Origin: Streptomyces coacervatus
Lineage (GTDB): Bacteria > Actinomycetota > Actinomycetes > Streptomycetales > Streptomycetaceae
DNA length: 64,000 nucleotides
Assembly (NCBI RefSeq): GCF_029223485.1
Contig: NZ_JARHTP010000005.1
Location: 1-64,000 of the forward strand
Reading direction: 5' to 3'
Shown here: in pieces, positions 29,001 through 36,527 of the stretch
Layout of the letters: each line of letters begins with the position of its first letter
How positions within the stretch are numbered: the first letter of the stretch is position 1
The notes under the pieces: generated by a model
Seen by the model: the letters and a program-made list of their open reading frames with translations, nothing else
What the model was told of the DNA's origin: nothing
Database searches by the model: none
Program-made: the position numbers and the translations under genes

Positions 29001-31001
29001 CACAAGGGCATGGGCATCACCGCCCGCGGTGCCTGGGAGTCCGTCAAGCGGCACTTCCAGGAGCTGGGTGTCGACACGCAGAGCGAGGACTTCACCGTCG
29101 TCGGCATCGGCGACATGTCCGGCGACGTGTTCGGCAACGGCATGCTGCTGAGCGAGCACATCCGCCTGGTAGCCGCCTTCGACCACCGGCACATCTTCAT
29201 CGACCCGAACCCGGACGCGGAGGCCTCGTACGCCGAGCGCCGGCGCATCTTCGAGCTGCCACGCTCCAGCTGGGCCGACTACAACACCGAGCTCATCTCC
29301 GCCGGCGGCGGCGTGTTCCCGCGTACCGCCAAGGCCATCCAGCTCAACTCGCAGATCCGCGAGGCCCTCGGCATCGAGGGCAAGGTCGCCAAGATGACCC
29401 CGGCCGACCTGATGAAGACCATCCTCCAGGCACCGGTGGACCTGCTGTGGAACGGCGGCATCGGTACGTATGTGAAGGCCAGCACGGAGACCCAGGCGGA
29501 CGTCGGCGACAAGGCCAACGACCCGATCCGCGTCGACGGCGCCGACCTGCGCGTCAAGGTCGTCGGCGAGGGCGGCAACCTGGGCCTGACCCAGCTCGGG
29601 CGGATCGAGTTCGCACGGCACGGCGGCAAGATCAACACGGATGCGATCGACAACAGCGCGGGCGTGGACACCTCCGACCACGAGGTGAACATCAAGATCC
29701 TGCTCAACGGCCTGGTCGCCGACGGCGACATGACCGTCAAGCAGCGCAACAAGCTGCTCGCCGAGATGACCGACGAGGTCGGCGCCCTGGTCCTGCGCAA
29801 CAACTACGCGCAGAACACAGCGCTCGCCAACGCGCTGGCCCAGTCCAAGGACATGCTCCACGCCCAGCAGCGCTTCATCCGCCACCTGGTGCGCGAGGGC
29901 CACCTCGACCGGGCCCTGGAATTCCTGCCCGCGGACCGCCAGATCCGTGAGCGCCTCGGCGCCGGCCAGGGCCTCACCAGCCCGGAGACGGCCGTCCTGC
30001 TGGCGTACACGAAGATCACGGTCTCCGACGAGCTGCTGCACACCTCGCTGCCGGACGACCCGTACCTGCGCAGCCTGCTGCACGCGTACTTCCCGACGGC
30101 GCTGCGCGAGCAGTTCCCCGAGTACATCGACAGCCACCCGCTGCACCGCGAGATCGTCACGACGGTCCTGGTCAACGACACGGTCAACACGGGCGGTACG
30201 ACCTATCTGCACCGGCTGCGCGAGGAGACCGGCGCCTCGCTGGAGGAGATCGTCAGGGCGCAGACCGCGGCCCGCGCGATCTTCCGTTCGGCGCCGGTGT
30301 GGGACGGGGTGGAGGACCTCGACAACCAGGTCGAGGCCGCCGTCCAGACCCGTATCCGGCTGCACTCGCGCCGTCTGGTGGAGCGCGGCACGCGCTGGCT
30401 GCTCAACAACCGGCCGCAGCCGCTGCAGCTCGCCGAGACGGTCGAGTTCTTCGCCGAGCGTGTCGAGCAGGTCTGGCAGCAGCTGACGAAGCTGCTGCGC
30501 GGTGCGGACCTCGAGTGGTGGCAGCAGATCTACGACGAGCTGACCGGCGCCGGCGTCCCGGACGAGCTCGCCACCCGCGTGGCCGGGTTCTCCTCCGCCT
30601 TCCCGGCGCTGGACATCGTCTCGGTGGCCGACCGCATGGGCAAGGAGCCGCTGGACGTCGCCGAGGTCTACTACGACCTCGCCGACCGGCTGCACATCAC
30701 CCAGCTCATGGACCGCATCATCGAGCTGCCGCGCGCCGACCGCTGGCAGTCCATGGCCCGCGCCTCCATCCGCGAGGACCTGTACGCGGCCCACGCGGCC
30801 CTGACCGCGGACGTCCTGGCTGTCGGCAACGGCACCTCGACCCCCGAGCAGCGCTTCAAGGCGTGGAACGAGAAGAACGCCGCGATCCTGGGCCGGGCGC
30901 GCACGACCCTGGAGGAGATCCAGAGCTCGGAAACGTTCGACCTCGCCAACCTGTCGGTGGCGATGCGGACGATGCGGACGCTGCTGCGGACGCATTCGTA
31001 G
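26055..31001 (+). CDS. gdhB: NAD-dependent glutamate dehydrogenase, giant class
   Basis: A 1648-residue member of the ~180-kDa NAD-GDH class, which oxidatively deaminates glutamate to 2-oxoglutarate; the class was first characterised in Streptomyces clavuligerus. Seen: a long N-terminal regulatory region with ACT-like folds, the catalytic core with [20 protein letters not shown] near residue 850 and [10 protein letters not shown], the NAD-binding region with [17 protein letters not shown], and a C-terminal helical domain. ATG 26055 starts [14 protein letters not shown]. It is a catabolic enzyme, so control by nitrogen or amino-acid supply is expected; the palindrome and the long leader fit. 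The gene symbol is tentative. Confidence 0.95.
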   Translation: [1648 protein letters not shown]

Positions 31002-31052
31002 GCGGTACGTCTTCCAGTACGTCTTCCACTTCGAGTACGTCTGCTACGACTA

Positions 31053-31095
31053 AGGGGGCGCCCCGGGCCGGATCGGCTCGGGGCGCCCCCTTTTG
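31053..31095. terminator. bidirectional terminator after gdh
   Basis: GGGGGCGCCCCG (31054-31065) pairs with CGGGGCGCCCCC (31079-31090), followed by TTTT. It separates the convergent gdh and TagH-like genes. Confidence 0.88.
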
Positions 31096-31124
31096 CGCAG
31101 GGTCTCGCAGGGCGTCGCAGGTGC

Positions 31125-31961
31125 TCAGGCGGCCTTCGGCTTGGCCTTGTCGGCGCCGCCGGTGAACTCCTCGTACGCGGCCATGACCTCCTCGGTCGGG
31201 CCGTCCATGCGCAGCTCGCCGCGCTCCAGCCACAGGACCCGCTCGCAGGTGTCGCGGATCGACTTGTTGTTGTGGCTGACCAGGAACACCGTGCCCGCGT
31301 GCTGGCGCAGTTCGCGGATGCGCTCCTCGGAGCGCCGCTGGAAGGAACGGTCGCCGGTGGCGAGCGCCTCGTCGATGAGGAGCACGTCGTGGTCCTTGGC
31401 GGCGGCGATGGAGAAGCGCAGCCGGGCGCCCATGCCGGAGGAGTAGGTGCGCATGGGGAGGGTGATGAAGTCGCCCTTCTCGTTGATGCCGGAGAAGTCG
31501 ACGATGTCGTCGTAGCGCTCCTTGATCTCCTCGCGGGACATGCCCATGGCGAGGCCGCCGAGGTAGACGTTCTTCTCGCCGGTCAGGTCGCCCATGAGGG
31601 CCGCGTTGACGCCGAGGAGGGAGGGCTGGCCGTCGGTGTAGATGTGGCCGTTCTCCACCGGGAGAAGGCCCGCGACCGCCTTGAGCAGCGTCGACTTGCC
31701 GGAACCGTTGGTGCCGATGAGGCCGATGGCCTCACCCTTGTACGCGACGAAGGACACCTTCTTGACCGCGTGCACCGTGCGCACGCCTGCCGCCTTCTCG
31801 GCCTGCTGGCGGCGCAGCATGCGGTTGAGGGCCGCGGTCGCGGAGCCGCGTCCGGCACCCGTGCCGTTGACCCGGTAGACGATGTCGACGCTGTCGCAGA
31901 CGACGGTGGGGATCGTGCTGTCCGCGGGCACGGGGGTCCGCTCGGTGATGTGCTCAGCCAC
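31125..31961 (-). CDS. ABC transporter ATPase, TagH/Wzt-like (glycopolymer export)
   Basis: A 278-residue ATPase of the teichoic-acid/O-antigen exporter family. Seen: Walker A GTNGSGKS (83-90), signature TYSSGMGARLRF, Walker B VLLIDEAL, and the HNNKSIRDTCERVLWLERGEL tail, all typical of TagH/Wzt/RfbE proteins. The start is GTG 31961, which overlaps the permease stop by 8 bases. There is no C-terminal Wzt carbohydrate-binding domain. With the preceding permease it probably flips a lipid-linked wall polymer (teichoic or related) across the membrane. The TagF-like polymerases at 40.5-47.3 kb are candidates to make its cargo. Control by the divergent TetR gene is likely. Confidence 0.9.
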   Translation of the reverse strand: MAEHITERTPVPADSTIPTVVCDSVDIVYRVNGTGAGRGSATAALNRMLRRQQAEKAAGVRTVHAVKKVSFVAYKGEAIGLIGTNGSGKSTLLKAVAGLLPVENGHIYTDGQPSLLGVNAALMGDLTGEKNVYLGGLAMGMSREEIKERYDDIVDFSGINEKGDFITLPMRTYSSGMGARLRFSIAAAKDHDVLLIDEALATGDRSFQRRSEERIRELRQHAGTVFLVSHNNKSIRDTCERVLWLERGELRMDGPTEEVMAAYEEFTGGADKAKPKAA

Positions 31962-32964
31962 GGCCGTACGTCTCCTCAGCCTTCCAGAAGTAGATGAATC
32001 CGCCGACGCCGGCGACCAGGGCCCAGCCGGTCGCGGCCGCCCACACGTGCGGGGGCAGCTGGCTGGAGTGGAAGCTGTCGATCAGCGCGTAGCGCATGAG
32101 GTCGATGTAGACCGCGGCCGGGTTGGTCTCCAGGGCGATCGTCAGCGCGTGCGGCAGGTGGTCGCCCTTGGTCAGCTTGGAGATGCTCCACATCACGCCG
32201 GACAGGTACATCCAGGTGCGCAGCACGAACGGCATCAGCTGGGCGATGTCCGGGGTCTTCGCACCCATCCGGGCCATGATCATCGAGACGCCGGCGTTGA
32301 ACATGAACTGCAGGACCAGGGCCGGCACCGCCAGCAGCCAGGAGAACGCGATCGGCACGCCGAAGCACAGCAGGATGACGACCAGTGCCGCCATCGAGAA
32401 CAGCAGCTGCTGCAGCTGCTGGATGGCGAACGAGATCGGCAGCGCGGCCCGCGGGAAGTGCAGCGCCCGGACCAGGCCGAGGTTGCCGGAGATCGCGCGG
32501 GTGCCCGCCATGATCGAGCTCTGCGTGAACGTCCAGATGAACACGCCCGTGACCAGGAACGGGATGTAGTCCGGCACATGCCTCTTGGTGCCCAGCAGGA
32601 CGCCGAAGATGAAGTAGTACACAGCCGCGTTCAGCAGCGGGGTCATGACCTGCCAGACCTGGCCGAGCTTCGCCTGGCTGTACTGGGCGGTGAGCTTGGC
32701 GGTGGCGAAGGCGGTGATGAAGTGGCGCCGGTCCCACAGCTGCCGGACGTACTCGGGCAGGGTGGGGCGGGCGCCGCTGACCGAGAGGCCGTGGCGGGCG
32801 GCGAGGGCCGCGAGGTCGTCGTCGGCCGGGGCCGGCGTCGGGGGCGGTGTGTCGAGGACCTGGCTGCTCACATCCGCTGCTTTCACTCGGGGGAGGGGGG
32901 TGTGGGCGTCCGGCCCGTCGGCCGGACGGTCCGTTGCCCGGCGTTTCCTTACGCTTCTCTTCAT
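31954..32964 (-). CDS. ABC-2 permease, TagG/Wzm-like
   Basis: A 336-residue permease of the polysaccharide/teichoic-acid exporter type. Seen: a cytoplasmic N-terminus of about 90 residues, the amphipathic entry YSQAKLGQVWQVMTPLL, then about six transmembrane helices including VYYFIFGVLLG, IQQLQQLLFSMAALVVILL and VAGVGGFIYFWKA. ATG 32964 is used (weak AAGAGA upstream). GTG 32871 is a shorter alternative that removes the low-complexity tail. It is translationally coupled to the ATPase. It partners the TagH-like protein for export of an undecaprenyl-linked glycopolymer. Confidence 0.88.
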   Translation of the reverse strand: MKRSVRKRRATDRPADGPDAHTPLPRVKAADVSSQVLDTPPPTPAPADDDLAALAARHGLSVSGARPTLPEYVRQLWDRRHFITAFATAKLTAQYSQAKLGQVWQVMTPLLNAAVYYFIFGVLLGTKRHVPDYIPFLVTGVFIWTFTQSSIMAGTRAISGNLGLVRALHFPRAALPISFAIQQLQQLLFSMAALVVILLCFGVPIAFSWLLAVPALVLQFMFNAGVSMIMARMGAKTPDIAQLMPFVLRTWMYLSGVMWSISKLTKGDHLPHALTIALETNPAAVYIDLMRYALIDSFHSSQLPPHVWAAATGWALVAGVGGFIYFWKAEETYGRG

Positions 32965-32985
32965 GTTCTCTTACGTCGGGACGGG

Positions 32986-33126
32986 TCCGTATCGTCGCAA
33001 CGCGAGCGTAGGCCGAATCAGCGTCGGAACGCAACCGTTTCGTCGTCACGTCTTCGTCGGTCGAGGCGTCGGGACGACACCGTTTCGTCGCAACGCCTCC
33101 CGCGTCAGGACGCAACCGTTTCGTCG
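32986..33126 (+). repeat. four spaced direct repeats, probable TetR operator array
   Basis: The 12-mer ACCGTTTCGTCG occurs exactly at 33034-33045, 33079-33090 and 33115-33126, with a diverged copy TCCGTATCGTCG at 32986-32997. Each is followed by CAACG, TCACG or TAACG. Spacings between starts are 48, 45 and 36 bases. They fill the gap between the TagG-like permease start (32964) and the TetR start (33148). The last copy sits just upstream of the TetR -10. The best explanation is cooperative binding by the TetR protein. Confidence 0.8.
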
Positions 33127-33134
33127 TAACGCCC

Positions 33135-33140
33135 TATGCT
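33135..33140 (+). promoter_or_regulatory. -10 element of leaderless tetR
   Basis: TATGCT ends 7 bases before ATG 33148, and no Shine-Dalgarno is present. Repeat copy 33115-33126 lies in the -35/-10 spacer, so a repressor bound there would block RNA polymerase and give autoregulation. Confidence 0.55.
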
Positions 33141-33147
33141 GGTCCGT

Positions 33148-33774
33148 ATGACGACGAACGCCGACGAGCCCCAGACGCGTCCGCGCCGCCGCACCCCCGC
33201 CGGGGCGGCCGTACTCCGGGAGGATGTGACGGAAGCCATCCGTGCGGCCGTCTTCGAGGAGCTGGCGGCCGTCGGCTATGCGCGGATGTCCATCGAGGGG
33301 ATCGCGCGCCGCGCGGGCGTCGGCAAGACCGCGGTCTACCGCCGCTGGCGCTCCAAGCTGCACCTGGTCCTCGACGTCGTCTCGGCGATAGCGGTGATGG
33401 GTCTGCCGACGCCGGACACCGGTTCCCTGGAGGGCGACCTGTGTCTGCTGTACGAGGTCACCTCGCGGGCCCTGCGTCACCCGGTGGCCTCGCAGATCAT
33501 CCCGGACCTGCAGGCCGAGGCCGCCCGCAACCCCGAGATCGCCGAGGCCATGCAGAAGACCCTGCGCGAGGGGCAGGAGGGCGTTGCCAGCAAGATCATC
33601 GTGGCGGCGGCGCAGCGCGGTGAGATCAGCGGGCACCTCGACGAGGATCTGGCGCTCGACCTGATCTCCGGGCCCCTCTACTGGCGCTCGGTGGTGATCC
33701 GCAGCCCGAAGCTGCCGAAGGGGTACCTGGCGGCGCTGGCCCGGGCCACCGCGGAGGCTCTGAAGGCACTGTGA
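33148..33774 (+). CDS. TetR-family regulator
   Basis: A 208-residue TetR protein. Seen: a basic N-terminus, the DNA-binding helix-turn-helix MSIEGIARRAGVGKTAVYRRWRSK (about 45-68; recognition helix GKTAVYRRW), and a C-terminal ligand domain with the LPKGYLAALARATAEAL end (TetR_C_16-like). ATG 33148 gives a leaderless mRNA. The divergent arrangement and the repeats in the shared promoter region suggest it controls both itself and the TagGH-like exporter. The inducer is unknown. Confidence 0.9.
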   Translation: MTTNADEPQTRPRRRTPAGAAVLREDVTEAIRAAVFEELAAVGYARMSIEGIARRAGVGKTAVYRRWRSKLHLVLDVVSAIAVMGLPTPDTGSLEGDLCLLYEVTSRALRHPVASQIIPDLQAEAARNPEIAEAMQKTLREGQEGVASKIIVAAAQRGEISGHLDEDLALDLISGPLYWRSVVIRSPKLPKGYLAALARATAEALKAL

Positions 33775-33851
33775 GTATGCTGCGGTCCCCGGCCGCCGGT
33801 GGCCGAAAGCGAGTCGCCGCCTGCGGTGACCGGAGTTGAGGCGGACCTGCC

Positions 33852-34496
33852 GTGAGAGTCGTGATCGCCGAGGACAACGCGCTGCTGCGCGAAGGGCTGG
33901 TCCTCTTGCTGACGTCCGCCGGACACGAGGTCGTGGCCGTGGCAGGCACCGGCCCCGAGGTCCTGCCCGCGCTCCTGGAACACCGTCCCGACGCCGCCGT
34001 GCTCGACGTGCGCATGCCGCCCGGATTCCGTGACGAGGGCCTGCGTGCGGCGATCGAGGCACGCGCGCAGATCCCCGGGCTGCCGGTGCTGGTGCTCTCG
34101 CAGTACGTCGAGGAGTCGTACGCCGCAGAGTTGCTGACCGGGGGCGCGAGCGGGCTCGGCTACCTGCTCAAGGATCGCGTCGGCCGGGTCGACGAGTTCC
34201 TCGACGCGCTGGAGCGGGTCGCCGCCGGCGGTACCGCTCTCGACCCCGAGGTCGTCACCGAACTCCTCACCCGACGCAAGGACTCGCCCCTCGACTCGCT
34301 CACCCCGCGCGAGCGCGAGGTGCTGACGCTGATGGCCGAGGGCCACGACAACGCGACCATCGCCAAGACCCTCGTCGTCACGGAACGCGCGGTCCACAAA
34401 CACATCGGCAACGTCTTCCTCAAGCTGAGCCTGCCACCGAGCGACAGCGGCCACCGCCGGGTGCTGGCTGTGCTGACGTATCTGAACAACCGGTAG
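33852..34496 (+). CDS. NarL/LuxR-type response regulator, orphan
   Basis: A 214-residue two-component regulator. GTG 33852. Seen: receiver VVIAEDNALLREGL, phosphoacceptor Asp52 in AVLDVRMPP, LVLSQYVE and YLLKDRV, then a LuxR helix-turn-helix (LTPREREVLTLMAEGHDNATIAK, ERAVHKHIGNVFLKL). No kinase is encoded nearby. A receiver of this subtype often pairs with a separately located NarX-like kinase. Its stop lies 2 bases before the stop of the convergent ADP-ribosylglycohydrolase gene, with no room for a terminator. Confidence 0.88.
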   Translation: MRVVIAEDNALLREGLVLLLTSAGHEVVAVAGTGPEVLPALLEHRPDAAVLDVRMPPGFRDEGLRAAIEARAQIPGLPVLVLSQYVEESYAAELLTGGASGLGYLLKDRVGRVDEFLDALERVAAGGTALDPEVVTELLTRRKDSPLDSLTPREREVLTLMAEGHDNATIAKTLVVTERAVHKHIGNVFLKLSLPPSDSGHRRVLAVLTYLNNR

Positions 34497-34498
34497 CT

Positions 34499-35440
34499 TC
34501 AGGCCGCCCGGCCGTGCAGCCGCCGCGCGAGCGCAGCCAACTCCGGGGTCCGGAGCACCCGTTCGCCGAAGCCCGGCAGGGGCACGTGCAGCGGGGCGGT
34601 CCAGCGTTCGGGGATGGCATCGATGCCGTGCACCGCTCCCGCGAGCCCGCCGGTCACTGCGGCGACGGTGTCCGTGTCGCCGCCCAGGTCGATGGCGGCG
34701 CGTACGGCGGACTCGTAGGAGAGGGTGGTGCGCAGGGCCCAGACGGCGGAGGCGAGGCAGGGCCACACGGCCCCGTTGAATTCCGTCGCGAGGTCGGGGT
34801 GCCAGTCGGCGGCGAGCACGCGCGCGTAGCGTTCGCGGTGGTCGGGGTGGACCGCCGCGAGTGTGTCCTGGACGGCGGCGATCGGATCGCCCCCGGCCAG
34901 AGCGACCCGCATCAGCTCATGGAAGATCGCGGTGCCCTCCCAGGCCGCGCGGTCCCCGTGGGTGAGAGCCGCGATACGGCGGGCGGCGTCCATCGTGGCT
35001 TCCCGGCCTGCGTCCGCGAAGTACACGGCTGAGGTGGCCGCCCGCATCAACGCCCCGTTCCCCGCGGCTCGTTGGCTGGTCTGGAAATGCAGGGCCGCGG
35101 CCAGGTTCCAGGGGTCGCCGCTGCCCAGTACGGCTTCCGTCTGCAGGCCGATGTCCTTCGGGTCGGAGGCCGCCCAGCGCTGGAATCTGGCGAAGACGTC
35201 CGGCAGTTCGAGGCCGTCGTGCTCCAGCAGGGACTCGGCGACGAGGACCGCCATCTGCGTGTCGTCGGTCGCCTCGCCGGGGTCCCAGCCACCGCCCCCG
35301 CACATCTCGCCGCCCTGCCCCGGCTCGGGGAAGCGGGCGGAGAATGCTCCCTCGGGGCCGAACTCGAAGGGAGCGCCCAGGGCGTCGCCGACGGCGGAGC
35401 CGATGACGGTCCCCAGCGCGCGGTCGGTAGCGGTGATCAT
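34499..35440 (-). CDS. ADP-ribosylglycohydrolase family protein
   Basis: A 313-residue protein of the DraG/ARH fold, which removes ADP-ribose from proteins or small molecules using paired Mg ions. Seen: N-terminal GTVIGSAVGDALGAPFEF, the metal-binding DDTQM segment (about residue 60), and the C-terminal DLGGDTDTVAAVTGGLAGA with further metal-binding aspartates. No ADP-ribosyltransferase such as DraT is adjacent, so the substrate is unknown. It is convergent with the response regulator. galE lies upstream on the same strand. Confidence 0.88.
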   Translation of the reverse strand: MITATDRALGTVIGSAVGDALGAPFEFGPEGAFSARFPEPGQGGEMCGGGGWDPGEATDDTQMAVLVAESLLEHDGLELPDVFARFQRWAASDPKDIGLQTEAVLGSGDPWNLAAALHFQTSQRAAGNGALMRAATSAVYFADAGREATMDAARRIAALTHGDRAAWEGTAIFHELMRVALAGGDPIAAVQDTLAAVHPDHRERYARVLAADWHPDLATEFNGAVWPCLASAVWALRTTLSYESAVRAAIDLGGDTDTVAAVTGGLAGAVHGIDAIPERWTAPLHVPLPGFGERVLRTPELAALARRLHGRAA

Positions 35441-35449
35441 CCGCGCAGG

Positions 35450-36430
35450 CTAGCCCCGCCCCGCCCCCGGATGCACCCGTACCCACCCCTCCCAAGCCGA
35501 CGTGATCATGTCCTGGACGTCGTGCTTGGCCTTCCAGGTCAGTTCGGTGGCGGCGCGGTCTGCGGAGGCGACGACGCGGGCCGGGTCGCCGGGGCGGCGT
35601 GGCACAACCGTCGGGGGGCGGTCGTAGCCGGTGATTGCGTTGATCAGGTCGATCATTTCGCGGACGGAGACGCCCTCGCCGCGGCCGATGTTGAGGGTGA
35701 GGTCGCGGCCGGGGGACGACTGGAGTGTGCGGGCGGCCGCGACGTGGGCTTCGGCCAGGTCCATCACGTGGATGTAGTCCCGTACGCACGTGCCGTCAGG
35801 GGTTTCGTAGTCGTCGCCGAAGATGCGCGGGGGCATGTTCTCGGTGAGCTTCTCGAAGACCATGGGGATCAGGTTGTGGACGCCGGTGTCCGCGAGTTCG
35901 GGGGTCGCGGCGCCCGCCACGTTGAAGTAGCGGAGGGAGGCTGTGGAGAGGCCCGTCGCGCGGGCCGTCGCGCGCACCAGCCATTCGCCGATCAGCTTCG
36001 TCTCGCCGTACGGCGACATGGGCAGACAGGGCGTCTCCTCCGTCACCAGGGTCTCGTCCGGCATGCCGTACACCGCTGCGGAGGACGAGAACACGAAGGA
36101 CGCGACGCCGGACGCCGTCACTGCCTCCAGGACGGTGCGCAGGCCCTCGACGTTCTCCCGGTAGTAGTGCAGGGGCAGGTCCATCGACTCGCCCACCTGC
36201 TTCTTCGCCGCCAGATGGACCACCCCGGTGACATCGTGGACCGCGAGGGCGCGCCCGACCCGCTCGCCGTCCAGCGTCGATCCCACCACCAGCTGCACAC
36301 CCCGCGGCACGCGCTCGGCGATGCCCGTCGACAGGTCGTCGTACACCACGGTCCGCTCGCCCGCCTCGATCATCGCCCGGACGACGTGCGCCCCGATGTA
36401 ACCGGCGCCGCCGGTGATCAGCCAGGTCAT
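35450..36430 (-). CDS. galE: UDP-glucose 4-epimerase GalE
   Basis: A 326-residue short-chain epimerase interconverting UDP-glucose and UDP-galactose. Seen: the Rossmann NAD motif GGAGYIGAH (7-15), YDDLSTG, the catalytic SSSAAVYG Ser and YxxxK in SPYGETK, and RYFNVAGA. ATG 36430 has GAGGGGA upstream. Located between an ADP-ribosylglycohydrolase gene and a membrane glycosyltransferase gene, it may supply galactosyl units for a wall polymer rather than galactose catabolism; no galT/galK are adjacent. Confidence 0.92.
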   Translation of the reverse strand: MTWLITGGAGYIGAHVVRAMIEAGERTVVYDDLSTGIAERVPRGVQLVVGSTLDGERVGRALAVHDVTGVVHLAAKKQVGESMDLPLHYYRENVEGLRTVLEAVTASGVASFVFSSSAAVYGMPDETLVTEETPCLPMSPYGETKLIGEWLVRATARATGLSTASLRYFNVAGAATPELADTGVHNLIPMVFEKLTENMPPRIFGDDYETPDGTCVRDYIHVMDLAEAHVAAARTLQSSPGRDLTLNIGRGEGVSVREMIDLINAITGYDRPPTVVPRRPGDPARVVASADRAATELTWKAKHDVQDMITSAWEGWVRVHPGAGRG

Positions 36431-36496
36431 GTGCGGCCGTCCCCTCGTCAGTTGGCCCGTGGTGGTGGGGTGGTGGTGGGGTAACAGTGAAGCAGG

Positions 36497-36527
36497 CGGC
36501 GGAGTCCGGCTCCGCCGACGGTTTTTT
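36497..36527. terminator. hairpin between the GT87 gene and galE
   Basis: CGGCGGAG (36497-36504) pairs with CTCCGCCG (36510-36517) right after the leftward GT87 stop. The T run (36522-36527) is on the plus strand, so it is a canonical terminator only for rightward RNA. For the leftward genes it is a U-less hairpin. Confidence 0.55.

Noticed and set aside
26139..30995. 1618-codon open frame antisense to the glutamate dehydrogenase gene
   Set aside because: A common artefact in high-GC DNA; it has no family similarity, no Shine-Dalgarno, and the sense gene is certain.
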